Shown here: positions 18,414 through 28,517 of the stretch, piece after piece
Layout of the letters: every line of letters starts with the position of its first letter
How positions within the stretch are numbered: the stretch's first letter is position 1
Source of the DNA: Wolbachia endosymbiont of Ctenocephalides felis wCfeF
GTDB taxonomy: Bacteria > Pseudomonadota > Alphaproteobacteria > Rickettsiales > Anaplasmataceae
Assembly (NCBI GenBank): GCA_028571325.1
Contig: CP116767.1
Span: forward strand, 587,150-651,149
Direction: 5' to 3'
DNA: 64,000 nucleotides
Notes under the pieces: model-generated
What the model saw: only the letters and a program-made list of their open reading frames with translations
Databases searched by the model: none
Told to the model about the DNA's origin: nothing
Position numbers and translations under genes: made by a program

Positions 18414-20705
18414 ATGATTTCTAAAAATCTAGAGGCAAGTTTAAATAGAGCATTGCTGATTGCTTCCAACTTTAACCTTAAGTATGCAAAAGTAGAACAC
18501 TTATTGCTAGCGCTAACCAAAGATGTGGATGTAAATTACGTTTTATCAAGATGTAACATCAGAGCTGATGAAATCATCAATATAGACAGCATCTTATCAA
18601 GGTGCAATGCTGATGGTTATAAAAAAGGTTTTTCTGAAGATAATCCCGAATTGGTTGTCAGTGAAGTTAAGCCTAATCCGCTGTTTCAATGCATAATACA
18701 TAGGTCCATAATACGAGCTCATAGCTTAGGAAAAAAGGAAATAAATGGAGCAAATGTCCTAGTAGAAATTCTGTCTGAACAGAATTTCTATATTGAAGAC
18801 CTATTACAAAAGCAAAATGCAAAAGACTCTAACTTAATCTACCACATATCTAATATGAAATACTCGGGTGATACAGACGAATGCGCTACTAATCACAAAG
18901 TAAAGCTTGATAAAAATAACAACATCTCCACTACAGTAGATAAAGGTGAGTTACTAAAAGACGAAGAAATTCTACTAAGCTATTGTAAAAACTTGAATGA
19001 TTATGCAAGAAGCAAAAAAATAGATTGCGTTGTTGGTCGCGATTATGAATTAAGTCGCACTATAGAGATATTATTGAGGCGTAGGGAAAACAATCCTTTA
19101 TATGTCGGAGACCCAGGTGTTGGCAAAACAACGATAGTTGAGGGTTTGGTGTTGAAAATAATCGAAGGCAGTGTTCCTAGTGCGCTCAGGTCTAGCACAA
19201 TCTATGCTTTAGATTTAGGAGCACTCCTCGCAGGAACCCGTTATAGAGGCGACTTTGAAGAAAGAATGAAATCCATAACGAAAGCAATCGAGGCAAAGCC
19301 AGGCGCTATTCTTTTTATTGACGAAATACACACCATCATTGGAGCTGGTTCAACAAGTGGTAGCTTTCTCGATGCTGGTAATCTACTTAAGCCCGCACTT
19401 GCGAGAGGTACATTACGTTGCATAGGTGCAACTACATACAAAGAATACAGCAATAGCTTTGAAAAAGACAAAGCACTAGCAAGAAGATTTCAAAAAATTA
19501 ATGTGAAAGAGCCTTCTATCAATGAAACAATAAAGATGGTAAATGGCGTAAAGCCTTACTATGAAGAATACCACAAAGTATACTACTCAGGACGCGCCAT
19601 TAAGGCTATGGTTAAAATTCTACGTGAGTGTATTCCTGAACAGAAATCACCTGGTAAGGACATTAACATTTTAGATACAGCAGGAGCATACTGTAGATTA
19701 CTAAAAAATAGACGTAAAATTGTAAGTAGTAGAGATATTAAGAACACCATCACTAGAATTACAGGTGCACCTTGTAGGTCTGAATTTGACGATATACAAA
19801 GAGTACAATCTTTAAAAGGCAACCTCAAAAAGGTCATTTTTGGTCAAGAGCAAGCAATAGAATCTCTCGTCAGTTCTATTAAAATTGCTAAATCTGGATT
19901 GAGAAATTACAATAAACCCCTAGCAAACTATCTTTTTGCGGGACCAACTGGTGTTGGTAAAACTGAACTTGCAAAACAGTTAGCAAAAAGTATGGGTATG
20001 AATCTCGTACGCTTTGATATGTCTGAATATATGGAACCCCATACAATATCAAGAATAATTGGCTCTCCTCCTGGATATATAGGTTATGACCAAGGTGGAT
20101 TGCTTACAGAAGCTGTTTCTAATAATCAATATAGTGTCGTGCTTCTTGATGAAATTGAAAAAGCCCACAGTGATATTTACAATATATTGCTACAAATCAT
20201 GGATTATGGTTGCATTACAGACACTTATGGGCGTAAGGTTAACTTTTCCAATGTTATCTTGATCATGACAACCAATGCAGGAGCGTTTGAACGCAGTAAA
20301 AGCTCTATTGGCTTTGGACACAAAAATTTTAACATCAGTGATAGCGAAAAAGCAATAGAACGGGTTTTTAGCCCTGAATTTCGTAATCGTCTTGATGCAG
20401 TTATTTCCTTTTCTGACTTAAATATGGATGTGATTTTGTATATTGTGGATAAATTCATTCAGGAGCTGAGAAAACAACTCACACAGAAAGGCATAAGCTG
20501 TTTAGTAGAAAATGAAGTAAAGTCTTATCTTGCACAAACGGGTTACTGTAAGGAAATGGGGGCACGCCCGATAGAGAGACTGATCGAGAAGGAAATAAAA
20601 AGTCACTTAGCTGAAGAAATACTGAACCGTCGACTAATTAAAGGAAAGAAGCTGAGAATTTACATGGATAAAAAAGAAAATAAAATTGCTTTTGATATAA
20701 CTTAA
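18414..20705 (+). CDS. clpA: ATP-dependent Clp protease ATP-binding subunit ClpA
   Basis: Hexameric AAA+ unfoldase that feeds ClpP. Its 763 residues are usual for ClpA. Seen in order: an N-terminal Clp-N double repeat (from NLEASLNRALLIA), first AAA+ module with Walker A GDPGVGKTTIVEG and Walker B ILFIDEIHTIIGAG, second module with Walker A AGPTGVGKTELAK and Walker B VVLLDEIEKAHSD, sensor-2 arginine in GARPIERLIEKEIK. The middle (M) domain of ClpB is absent, which separates it from the disaggregase. No clpS is visible upstream, where a type A repeat lies. Confidence 0.95.
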   Translation: MISKNLEASLNRALLIASNFNLKYAKVEHLLLALTKDVDVNYVLSRCNIRADEIINIDSILSRCNADGYKKGFSEDNPELVVSEVKPNPLFQCIIHRSIIRAHSLGKKEINGANVLVEILSEQNFYIEDLLQKQNAKDSNLIYHISNMKYSGDTDECATNHKVKLDKNNNISTTVDKGELLKDEEILLSYCKNLNDYARSKKIDCVVGRDYELSRTIEILLRRRENNPLYVGDPGVGKTTIVEGLVLKIIEGSVPSALRSSTIYALDLGALLAGTRYRGDFEERMKSITKAIEAKPGAILFIDEIHTIIGAGSTSGSFLDAGNLLKPALARGTLRCIGATTYKEYSNSFEKDKALARRFQKINVKEPSINETIKMVNGVKPYYEEYHKVYYSGRAIKAMVKILRECIPEQKSPGKDINILDTAGAYCRLLKNRRKIVSSRDIKNTITRITGAPCRSEFDDIQRVQSLKGNLKKVIFGQEQAIESLVSSIKIAKSGLRNYNKPLANYLFAGPTGVGKTELAKQLAKSMGMNLVRFDMSEYMEPHTISRIIGSPPGYIGYDQGGLLTEAVSNNQYSVVLLDEIEKAHSDIYNILLQIMDYGCITDTYGRKVNFSNVILIMTTNAGAFERSKSSIGFGHKNFNISDSEKAIERVFSPEFRNRLDAVISFSDLNMDVILYIVDKFIQELRKQLTQKGISCLVENEVKSYLAQTGYCKEMGARPIERLIEKEIKSHLAEEILNRRLIKGKKLRIYMDKKENKIAFDIT

Positions 20706-20766
20706 AATTCTTGTATTGAGTTTCATCTTTGTTACAATCTATAACTTAAATTTAACTTGAGTTATA

Positions 20767-21669
20767 GTGATAATAAGCGATAAAGTAAAACAAATCCTAA
20801 GCTACTACGAAAGTGAAAATCCTGGGGTAAAAGCAAACCTCACTCGTATTCTCATGCATGGAAAACTTGGTGGCACTGGCAAATTGGTGATTCTTCCTGT
20901 AGACCAAGGATTTGAACACGGACCGATAAAAAGCTTTGAAGTTAACCCTGATGCTTATGACCCACATTATCATTTTCAACTTGCACTTGATTCAGGAATA
21001 AGTGCGTATGCTGCTCCACTTGGCATGATTGAAGCTGGCGCTTCAACTTACGCTGGAATGCTTCCGCTCATTTTGAAACTTAATAGCTCCAATTCTTTGC
21101 ATTCAAAAAGTCTCACTTCTGATCAAGCAATAACTGCCTCTGTGAAAGATGCGCTGCGTTTGGGCTGCACAGCCGTTGGATTTACTATATATCCTGGCTC
21201 TGCTAAATGTTTTGATATGATAGAAGAGGCTCGTGAAATCATAGCTGAGGCTAAGTCCTGTGGGCTTGCAGTGGTGCTATGGTCTTACCCACGAGGTGAG
21301 GGGATTTCCAAAGAAGGTGAAACAGCAGTTGATGTTATTGCTTATGCTGCGCACATAGCAGCTTTGCTTGGTGCTAACGTAATAAAAGTAAAACTCCCTA
21401 CTAACCAATTGGAAAAAGAAAAAATAGAAGTGGGAAATATTGAGTCGTTATCCAAAAGAATTGAATATGTCAAGAAATCTTGCTTTGCAGGAAAAAGAAT
21501 AGTAGTTTTTTCTGGTGGTGAGTCGAAGTCGATGAATGATATATGCAATGAGGCAAAAGAAATTAAGCAAGGAGGCGGTAATGGTTCAATCATTGGGCGC
21601 AACACTTTTCAACGAAAAAGAGAAGAAGCTTTATCTATGCTAAAAGATATCATGGATATCTACATGTAA
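20767..21669 (+). CDS. fructose-bisphosphate aldolase class I (FbaB/DhnA type)
   Basis: Catalyses the reversible aldol condensation of dihydroxyacetone phosphate and glyceraldehyde 3-phosphate through a lysine Schiff base. Its 300 residues form a TIM barrel of the archaeal/DhnA class: VILPVDQGFEHGP near the N-terminus, VVLWSYPRGEG, the Schiff-base lysine region GANVIKVKLPT, and the phosphate-binding VVFSGGESKS and GNGSIIGRNTFQR near the end. It starts with GTG at 20767. The gene is 60 bases after clpA and five bases before tRNA-Cys. Within the genes visible it supplies the step above gapA and pgk. Confidence 0.93.
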   Translation: MIISDKVKQILSYYESENPGVKANLTRILMHGKLGGTGKLVILPVDQGFEHGPIKSFEVNPDAYDPHYHFQLALDSGISAYAAPLGMIEAGASTYAGMLPLILKLNSSNSLHSKSLTSDQAITASVKDALRLGCTAVGFTIYPGSAKCFDMIEEAREIIAEAKSCGLAVVLWSYPRGEGISKEGETAVDVIAYAAHIAALLGANVIKVKLPTNQLEKEKIEVGNIESLSKRIEYVKKSCFAGKRIVVFSGGESKSMNDICNEAKEIKQGGGNGSIIGRNTFQRKREEALSMLKDIMDIYM

Positions 21670-21674
21670 AAAAC

Positions 21675-21746
21675 GGCTGGGTGGCAGAATGGTTTATGCG
21701 GAGGACTGCAAATCCTTTTATACCGGTTCAATTCCGGTCCCGGCCT
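21675..21746 (+). tRNA. tRNA-Cys (anticodon GCA)
   Basis: Acceptor stem GGCTGGG/CCCGGCC, anticodon stem GAGGA/TCCTT with loop CTGCAAA (anticodon GCA), T-arm CCGGTTCAATTCCGG. The CCA end is not encoded. Confidence 0.96.
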
Positions 21747-21785
21747 CTCCCTATAAAAGCTATAACGTCATCATCCAATAGAAAC

Positions 21786-22241
21786 AAAAAAACTACTTGA
21801 CAACTTTCGCCGTCACCCTTATAATGATACTGAAGCTATTTGTTTATCTTCGCAATCTGTGCAGGTTAATGACAAAAAACTTAGGGTATTTGGCGTCTCA
21901 TGTTTAAATTTTTGCACTATGTGCACCTTACGTCTTTTTAAAACTTCTGGTTTTTGCCTATACAAGCTGAAACGCGCTTATAAGTCGTTTAAGACAGTAT
22001 AGAACGTCAAATAGACAAGGGAGAATTTGAATACTAGCTGCCCTGGAGTTTTTTTGCCCTTTTTCCTGCTTAGTAAAATTCTTAACGTTTACAGTTTTGG
22101 TTATTTGCATTTAAAAGTAGCTGAATCGTAGCGCTGAGAATAAAAACGCCGATATTTGAGGTACATATAAATAATTAGCCACCGACCAGGACTTCTTTTG
22201 CTTTTTTCTTCATTTGGTAAATTTCTTAATTTTATAGCTAA
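21786..22241 (+). repeat. dispersed intergenic repeat, type B copy 3
   Basis: This head carries a perfect consensus promoter: TTGACA (21797-21802), 17 bases, TATAAT (21820-21825). The body and both tail modules match type B copies 1 and 2. The preceding bases (ATCCAATAGAAACAAAA) also match the outer flanks of copies at 9.78 and 50.6 kb, so the element may start about 15 bases further left. From 22242 to 22518 only A+T-rich sequence is seen. Confidence 0.9.
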
Positions 22242-22518
22242 AGCAATTTTAGAGCACGCAAAAAACGCCAACATTTAAAATGATTGTCCTTTTTCTAGGT
22301 TATGCGAGAAGTCTAATCCCTATTTTTTTCAAAAAACATTTCCAGTAAAAGCACCGTGTCAATCAATGTCACAAAAGATTTAATTATTTACTTTCTTTTT
22401 AAACATATGTAAAGTAAGAATGTACTATTATTATAACAAAGTTAGATATATTAGTTGACATTTAAACGCAGTGAGATAGAGTATTACTGTAGGTTTTATG
22501 GTTATGTTATAATCAGTA

Positions 22519-22592
22519 TGGGACTAGTGCGATTCGAACGCACGGCCTTCGGATTAGGAATCCAACGCTCTATCCTACTGAGCTATAGTCCC
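22519..22592 (-). tRNA. tRNA-Arg (anticodon CCT)
   Basis: Minus strand. Acceptor GGGACTA/TAGTCCC, anticodon stem TTGGA/TCCGA with loop TTCCTAA (anticodon CCT, codon AGG), T-loop TTCGAAT. CCA is not encoded. Confidence 0.96.
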
Positions 22593-22737
22593 GTGTTTTC
22601 TATTATCTGCACTAAATCATAGCAAAAAATCTCGTACTTTTCTAGATCTCTTGCATCACCAATTTATAATAACAAAAAACATTTCTGTATATTTCTTGAG
22701 TATAATGCTATTATATTTAATAATACGGTTTAAATTG

Positions 22738-23514
22738 ATGCTAGTTAACAACATTAGTTATTCCTATAACAGTCAAGACGATTTCGCTTTAAGCAACATA
22801 AATATTGAGGTAAAGAGAGGAAATGTCGTATGTCTACTAGGACATTCGGGTTGCGGCAAGTCAACGATTTTAAAATTAATTGCAGGGATAGAAAATCCAA
22901 AATCTGGTACCATTTTTATAAATGATAGGTTAGTTGCAAGTAACCACATGTCAATTGCAATAGAGCATAGGAATGTCGGATTGATTTTTCAACATTCTGC
23001 TCTATTTCCTCACAAAACAGTAGTAGAGAATATAACTTTTGCTATTCGTAGCTCCTCCAAAAAAGCAAAGTATCTCACTGCATTGGAAATTTTGAAGCTA
23101 TTAAACATAGAAAAATATGAAAATATGTACCCTAATGCCCTATCGGGAGGGCAACAACAATTAGTTGCAATAGCAAGAGTAATGGCACAAAATCCTGATG
23201 TTGTATTGCTCGATGAACCATTTTCTAACTTAGATATACTGTCAAAGTGCCGAATAAGACATCATATATTGTCCCTTTTTAGAAGTAAAAATACCCCCGT
23301 GTTAATGGTAACTCACGATCCGCAAGAAGCATTAAAAGTCGCAGATTTTATCTACGTAATGAAAAGCGGTAAAATTATCCAATCAGGAGTTTCCAGTGAT
23401 ATATATCATAGTCCTAAAGATCATACGCTAGCAAAGTTCTTTAGTGAGTTCTCTTCTACTTTACAGTTAGGTGATGAGCTTCCGTTTGATGGTATACTTG
23501 CTGCAAGAAAATAA
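22738..23514 (+). CDS. ABC transporter ATP-binding protein, ferric-iron type (FbpC-like)
   Basis: ATPase of an importer, most like the Fe3+ transport ATPases FbpC/AfuC. The frame is open from 22651, but the ATG at 22738 (MLVNNISYSY) gives a normal ABC start and 258 residues. Walker A is GHSGCGKST, Q-loop LIFQHSALFPH, signature LSGGQQQ, Walker B VVLLDEPFSNLD, and the switch histidine is in VTHDPQEA. It has no adjacent permease, so the complex must draw its partners from elsewhere. The substrate is inferred from overall resemblance only; FbpC enzymes usually carry a longer C-terminal regulatory domain, absent here. Confidence 0.82.
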   Translation: MLVNNISYSYNSQDDFALSNINIEVKRGNVVCLLGHSGCGKSTILKLIAGIENPKSGTIFINDRLVASNHMSIAIEHRNVGLIFQHSALFPHKTVVENITFAIRSSSKKAKYLTALEILKLLNIEKYENMYPNALSGGQQQLVAIARVMAQNPDVVLLDEPFSNLDILSKCRIRHHILSLFRSKNTPVLMVTHDPQEALKVADFIYVMKSGKIIQSGVSSDIYHSPKDHTLAKFFSEFSSTLQLGDELPFDGILAARK

Positions 23515-23655
23515 TCTAGTCTGAAATTATTATAAAATAGAACCAAACACTAAAAAATTTTGATCTATAACTAAATAAGGTGATATAATTCATGTGTTAC
23601 TTGACTTCAGTCAGGTTTCAATTTCTAAAAGTTAATATTTTAAATGGAGGTACAA

Positions 23656-23823
23656 ATGAGCTTAGGACCATGGCAATTGTTTCTAGTCTTAATAATAATC
23701 TTAGTTCTGTTTGGCGCAGGTAGGTTACCACAAGTTATGGGTGATCTGGGAAAAGGCATTAAAAACCTTAAACAAGAACTCAAGGACTCAGAGAAACTAT
23801 CATCTAACGAGCCAGATCGTTAG
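23656..23823 (+). CDS. tatA: twin-arginine translocase subunit TatA
   Basis: A 55-residue protein. One membrane helix ([20 protein letters not shown]) is followed by the hinge and the amphipathic helix [19 protein letters not shown], the exact TatA plan: the FGxxRLP hinge and a GKGIKxLK-type amphipathic start. TGGAGG at 23645-23650 lies six bases ahead of the ATG. It stands alone, with tatC about 13 kb away. It provides the pore-forming partner for TatC. Confidence 0.95.
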   Translation: MSLGPWQLFLVLIIILVLFGAGRLPQVMGDLGKGIKNLKQELKDSEKLSSNEPDR

Positions 23824-23953
23824 CGTCTTTATACTTTGTGACACGTACTTTAGTGCGTGTCATTCGTTTAAAAACTTGAACTAGCTAAAGAATAGATTGA
23901 AATACTGCGGTAATTATGTTAGTTAGAAGGAATCATTTTGTTAAAGGATAGTT

Positions 23954-24610
23954 GTGCAAAAAGGTGAGAAATTAGCCGAAAATAAAAAATTAGCTTCTGA
24001 TATTCTAAAAGAGGTTGCAGACACCAACAATGCCAATAGTGATAAAGTAACACTGTTTGACATAAAAACAGCTTTGCATGAGCGCGGTTTTGGTATTTTA
24101 ATAATTATCTTCTCTTTGCCACTATCAGTACCTATACCGGTTCCACCTGGCTATACAACTATACTTTCTATACCTCTAATCCTATTCTCACTGCAGCTTC
24201 TGTTTGGATTTGATTCTCCTTGGATGCCTCATTGGTTGGAAAGAAAGTCTTTTCAACGTTCAACACTAGCTCTTGTGGTAGAAAAAACTTCTCCTGCTTT
24301 AAGAAAAATAGAAAAGTTCATGAAACCGAGAATGTCTTTCATTTTCTGCGGGCCAGGTGAAAAGATTTTAGCTTTCATAATGCTGCTTTGTGCATTATCA
24401 ATAGCCATTCCGCTGCCCCTAACTAACTTTATTCCTGCAATTGGCACAACTCTCATTTCACTTGGTATTATGAGTAAAGATGGGCTTCTCTCTATACTGG
24501 GGGTCTTAATGTCTTTGTGCGGGTTATTACTTACTGTTGTTGTAATAGTTAAAGGACCACAGCTCATACTTGGAGCATTTTCTTTTCTAAAAAGTTTTGT
24601 ATATGGTTAG
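23954..24610 (+). CDS. ExoD-family inner-membrane protein
   Basis: Resembles the exopolysaccharide-synthesis ExoD family (COG3932). Its 218 residues open with GTG at 23954 and a polar helical stretch, then the family core [31 protein letters not shown], a loop with an aromatic [13 protein letters not shown], and three more membrane helices with the conserved [17 protein letters not shown]. The role in Wolbachia, which makes no exopolysaccharide capsule, is unknown. Its stop overlaps the start of cysS by eight bases, so the two are co-expressed. Confidence 0.85.
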   Translation: MQKGEKLAENKKLASDILKEVADTNNANSDKVTLFDIKTALHERGFGILIIIFSLPLSVPIPVPPGYTTILSIPLILFSLQLLFGFDSPWMPHWLERKSFQRSTLALVVEKTSPALRKIEKFMKPRMSFIFCGPGEKILAFIMLLCALSIAIPLPLTNFIPAIGTTLISLGIMSKDGLLSILGVLMSLCGLLLTVVVIVKGPQLILGAFSFLKSFVYG

Positions 24611-25976
24611 GCTCTATAACACCTTAACAAAAAAAAAAGAGCCTTTTATACCGATCGACAAAGATCATGTAAAAATGTACGTTTGCGGACCAACGGTATA
24701 TGACACGGCACACATAGGCAATGCACGTTCTGTTGTTGTTTACGACGTATTATTTCAACTGCTTAAATTTTGTTATGGCAAAGTTACTTATGTGCGCAAC
24801 ATAACCGATATTGATGATAAGATAATCAACGCAGCAAGTGAGAAAAATAGCAGTATAGAAAGCATCAGCACATACTACACTAGGGCTTTTCACGAAGACA
24901 TGAAAAGCATAAACTGTGCAGAGCCAACATACGAGCCAAAAGCAACGGAAAATATAGATTGTATCATCAAATTAATTGAACATTTGCTGCAATCTGGTCA
25001 TGCCTATGAATCCAATAAGCATGTATATTTTAGCGTAGAGTCTTACTCTGAGTACGGTGCTTTATCAGGGAAAAAAATTGATGAATTGGACCATGGCAAC
25101 AGAGTTGAAGTTGGTGAAAACAAAAAACATCCCGGAGATTTTGTACTATGGAAGCCTGCAAACGATATTGACTATAAGCTTTCAAGCTACTGGAGTAGTC
25201 CATGGGGAGAAGGAAGACCAGGATGGCATATAGAATGTTCAGCAATGTCATATGCTTACCTTGGTCAAGACTTTGACATTCATGGCGGCGGTATAGATTT
25301 ACAATTTCCTCATCATGAAAATGAAATTGCGCAGAGTAAATCTGCATTTGCCGGATCAGTATTTGCAAAATATTGGGTACACAACGGTTTTCTTACGGTA
25401 AATGAAGAAAAGATGAGCAAGTCTTTATTTAATATAGTCAAGGTAAGAGATCTACTCCATAACGGAATAAAGGGTGAAGTAATACGTCACGCACTGCTCA
25501 AAACTCACTATAGAAAACCACTTGATTGGACAAAAAATGTTATTTCTGAGTCACAAGAAACTCTAAACAAGTTTTATCGGTTATTACGTGATGTGGACGT
25601 AATAGATGTTGAGAAAAGTGATGCAGAAGTCTCTAAAGATTTCGTAGAGGCTTTGAAAAACGATTTAAATATCCCTGAAGCCTTAGTCATATTGCATGAA
25701 ATGGCCACAAAAATCAATAGAACGAGTAACAAAAATGAGAAGCTCAAATTAACTGAGAGTTTCGTTAAGAGCGCAAGATTTATTGGTTTTCTTGAGTCAA
25801 GTTATCAAGAGTGGTTTACTGCTGGCGTGAGTCATCAAGAAATAGAAAGACTGATAGATTTAAGAAGGACAGCAAAACAAAACAAAGATTACGGTACTGC
25901 AGACAAAATAAGAGAGCAACTAAAACAAATGGGAATCTCAATCTCTGATAACGAAGATGGTACAACGACCTGGTAA
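24603..25976 (+). CDS. cysS: cysteine--tRNA ligase
   Basis: Class I synthetase that charges tRNA-Cys. Start at the ATG 24603 ([12 protein letters not shown]), inside the end of the exoD-like gene. Visible motifs: zinc and ATP site [10 protein letters not shown] with HIGNARS (HIGH signature), a second zinc region in HIECSAMSY and [15 protein letters not shown], and the KMSKS signature [12 protein letters not shown]-terminal DALR-type helical domain follows, ending with [20 protein letters not shown]. Its length of 457 residues is normal. Confidence 0.97.
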   Translation: MVRLYNTLTKKKEPFIPIDKDHVKMYVCGPTVYDTAHIGNARSVVVYDVLFQLLKFCYGKVTYVRNITDIDDKIINAASEKNSSIESISTYYTRAFHEDMKSINCAEPTYEPKATENIDCIIKLIEHLLQSGHAYESNKHVYFSVESYSEYGALSGKKIDELDHGNRVEVGENKKHPGDFVLWKPANDIDYKLSSYWSSPWGEGRPGWHIECSAMSYAYLGQDFDIHGGGIDLQFPHHENEIAQSKSAFAGSVFAKYWVHNGFLTVNEEKMSKSLFNIVKVRDLLHNGIKGEVIRHALLKTHYRKPLDWTKNVISESQETLNKFYRLLRDVDVIDVEKSDAEVSKDFVEALKNDLNIPEALVILHEMATKINRTSNKNEKLKLTESFVKSARFIGFLESSYQEWFTAGVSHQEIERLIDLRRTAKQNKDYGTADKIREQLKQMGISISDNEDGTTTW

Positions 25977-25982
25977 ACTTAT

Positions 25983-26396
25983 ATGGAAAATTATCTTCTG
26001 TTGTTCACAGATAACCTAATATCATCGCTGATCTTACCTATATATCAAGGTTTTGTGTTTTATACTATGTTGTATTTCAGGTCGTATTACAATCCGCTAC
26101 TTATGTTACTTTTTGGAGTATTGGGATCAAGCATCGGTGGGGTAGTTAATTGGTATTTAGGTAGAATAACAATTTCTATCAGGAAGTCATACCACAAACT
26201 AGAGAGCGGGCATAAAACACCAAAAATCATAAGAAATCTACTGATCTGTGCAGTTGCACTACTTTCGTGGGTGCCAGCACTTGGAAGCACGATTCAAGTT
26301 TTATCAGGTTATTTTAAGTTAAACCTCAGTGTTTTTACTCTGTTAACTATCCTATCCAACTTTTTCTACTTGTTATACCTCCTCATTACTGTTTAG
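25983..26396 (+). CDS. small VTT/DedA-like (SNARE-associated) membrane protein
   Basis: A 137-residue membrane protein with three to four hydrophobic segments. The pattern GVLGSSIGGVVNWYLGR is the re-entrant glycine-rich motif of the YqaA/DedA (VTT domain) family, and PALGSTIQVLSGYFKLN matches the second re-entrant loop. Relatives act in lipid scrambling or membrane homeostasis. It follows cysS by six bases. Its 3' end overlaps the convergent EndoU-like gene by 11 bases. Confidence 0.75.
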   Translation: MENYLLLFTDNLISSLILPIYQGFVFYTMLYFRSYYNPLLMLLFGVLGSSIGGVVNWYLGRITISIRKSYHKLESGHKTPKIIRNLLICAVALLSWVPALGSTIQVLSGYFKLNLSVFTLLTILSNFFYLLYLLITV

Positions 26397-27237
26397 TAGC
26401 TTTTGTCTTACGCCCATCAATGCAGCTACAATTAGTACTTTTATCATTACATTTTGGCGTTAAGTCAGGATAGAACGTAAGTATGGCGTCATTCTTTCTC
26501 ACAAATACCGATTGATAATTGTCATCTTCCATTTTATATAGGCACATTCCATCTTTTCCCAATGCCTTAAATGCTTTAGTTGCTGAGATTAAAATATCAT
26601 CAGCATGAAGGTTATATGCATACCCATTTGGGCACTTAACTTTTACTTCTCCATCTTTTCCTAAATATTTCATTCCAAATGTATAAACTGGTGGATCAAC
26701 TTCTAATTTATTGCACAGAGACTTATCATTCCAAATCGCACCTGCCCATTTATCTTCTTGAGCCTCAACGTACCTACCTACAAAATGCATACCACCAAGC
26801 CCCAATCTATCTGGCTCACCACAAAAAATATGTCCAAACCCTATAGTTTCTTTTTCAATTCCGCTATTTGTAAACCAAATTTGAGTCAACTCATCCTTGA
26901 ATAACTCCAAGTCTGCATTTGGTGTAATCACTTGATGATCGAGCTTATCATATATTCCTTCCACTACTTCTTGATGCCGCGGACAATCAAGCAAAACTCT
27001 GAAATCTTCTTTATCGGGGTGTGATCCCCAATCTCCACAAACTTTTAACACTCCCCTATCAAAGTCAGTCAACTCCGGAAGTGGTGGAATGTAATCTGGC
27101 CCCGCAGAATTTGTTTTGAAGAATGGCTCAAAATCAATTCGTGAGTTTGGATCATTGAAGTAATGATCTTTAATATAAAAAACAAATCCTATTACCGGTA
27201 TTATTAAGCACAAAATTAGCTTATTTTTCTTTGACAT
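26386..27237 (-). CDS. EndoU-like (XendoU-family) nuclease domain protein, membrane-anchored or secreted
   Basis: A 283-residue protein from the ATG at 27237 (an in-frame GTG lies two codons upstream). Residues about 8-24 form a hydrophobic signal anchor. The middle carries a pattern close to the EndoU catalytic core: GFGHIFCGE, then GGMHFVGRYVEAQEDKWAG (two histidines spaced as in the endoribonuclease pair), then a downstream lysine in PVYTFGMKYLGKDG. A cysteine-rich tail (CNDKSTNCSCIDG) suggests folding outside the cytoplasm. EndoU enzymes cleave single-stranded RNA at U and also occur in bacterial toxins. The call rests on motif recognition only. Confidence 0.7.
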   Translation of the reverse strand: MSKKNKLILCLIIPVIGFVFYIKDHYFNDPNSRIDFEPFFKTNSAGPDYIPPLPELTDFDRGVLKVCGDWGSHPDKEDFRVLLDCPRHQEVVEGIYDKLDHQVITPNADLELFKDELTQIWFTNSGIEKETIGFGHIFCGEPDRLGLGGMHFVGRYVEAQEDKWAGAIWNDKSLCNKLEVDPPVYTFGMKYLGKDGEVKVKCPNGYAYNLHADDILISATKAFKALGKDGMCLYKMEDDNYQSVFVRKNDAILTFYPDLTPKCNDKSTNCSCIDGRKTKATKQ

Positions 27238-27294
27238 AACCACGATACAGCTTCACAAAAAAAGCTAGGGTACAAGCAACAATTTAAAAAAGCT

Positions 27295-28494
27295 TTAATC
27301 CGACTTTAATTGTAGTGCAGTAACTCCTGGCATTCCGTCACCACTTAGCCAGTTTAAAAACGCCCCTCCACCGGTTGAAACATACGTAAAATCTTTATCA
27401 GTAAGACCTGCAGCATTTATTGCAGATAAACTATCTCCTCCCCCTATCACGCTAGTTAAATTTCCCTCGTGTGTCAAGCTACTTACGGTTTTCATCACCT
27501 CTATTGTGCCATTTGCGAAAGCTGAATGTTCAAAGACACCAATAGGTCCATTCCACAGCAGAGTTTTGCTGCTTGCTATTACACTGCTTATCGTGCTCAA
27601 GGTTTTAGGGCCGATATCCAAAATTACATCATCATCCAAAATGGATTCGGTGTTTCTTAAAACGCCAGTGTTGTAATCAGAGTTTACTGCAACCAGAACA
27701 TCTTCAGGTACAATTATTTTAAAATTGTTTTTATTTGCTGTTTCAATAACACTATGAAGAAAATCCTCAACGCCACTTTGAAAGAAAGATTTGCCGATAT
27801 TCACTCTATTGAACAACAAAAAATTGTTAGCAATTGCACCGCCAAGAACTAGATAATCGACCTTTTCTGCTAGCTTTATAAGCATTTTTATTTTAGTCGA
27901 TATTTTAGCTCCCCCAACTATCGCAGTAATAGGTTTAGCGTCAAATGATATGGCCTTTTCAAGATATTTTAGCTCATCTTGTAAGCAAAATCCTGCATAG
28001 GAAGGCAAAAATTCTGTAATGCGTGAAATAGAAGCATGAGCTCTGTGAGAGCAAGAAAATGTGTCATTTACATATATATCTGCTAGTGATGCTAGTTGTT
28101 TAGCAAAATTCGAGTCATTCTGTTCCTCTCCTTCATAAAATCTTAGATTTTCTAGTAATATTACATCTCCTCTATCCATCTCATTTACTGCTTTTTGCAC
28201 TTTTTCGCCAATGCAATCACTGACAAACTTTACCTCTTTTCTTAACAGTTGCGATAAAGTTTCAACTATGTTTTTTAGTGACAAACTATCGTTTTTGGCT
28301 TTTGGGCGTCCAAAATGTGATATAATAACAACCTTCGCGCTCGCATTTACCAAATGCTGAATAGTAGGCAATGCTCTCAAAATACGAGTGGCATCATGAA
28401 CCTTTCCATTTTTTACAGGAACATTAAAGTCAACTCTGAGTAAGACAGTTTTATCGTGGAAATCACAATTCTCTATGCTAGACACATTCATCAT
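27295..28494 (-). CDS. pgk: phosphoglycerate kinase
   Basis: Transfers phosphate between 1,3-bisphosphoglycerate and ADP. Its 399 residues include the N-terminal substrate block LLRVDFNVPVKNG, HFGRPKAK, the hinge region and the nucleotide-binding end WNGPIGVFEHSAFANGT with IGGGDSLSAINAAG. It starts at 28494 or, one codon later, at the second Met. The ferredoxin-NADP reductase gene lies 23 bases upstream on the same strand. Confidence 0.97.
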   Translation of the reverse strand: MMNVSSIENCDFHDKTVLLRVDFNVPVKNGKVHDATRILRALPTIQHLVNASAKVVIISHFGRPKAKNDSLSLKNIVETLSQLLRKEVKFVSDCIGEKVQKAVNEMDRGDVILLENLRFYEGEEQNDSNFAKQLASLADIYVNDTFSCSHRAHASISRITEFLPSYAGFCLQDELKYLEKAISFDAKPITAIVGGAKISTKIKMLIKLAEKVDYLVLGGAIANNFLLFNRVNIGKSFFQSGVEDFLHSVIETANKNNFKIIVPEDVLVAVNSDYNTGVLRNTESILDDDVILDIGPKTLSTISSVIASSKTLLWNGPIGVFEHSAFANGTIEVMKTVSSLTHEGNLTSVIGGGDSLSAINAAGLTDKDFTYVSTGGGAFLNWLSGDGMPGVTALQLKSD

Positions 28495-28517
28495 AAAACT
28501 AAGGAGCTATAAAACCA

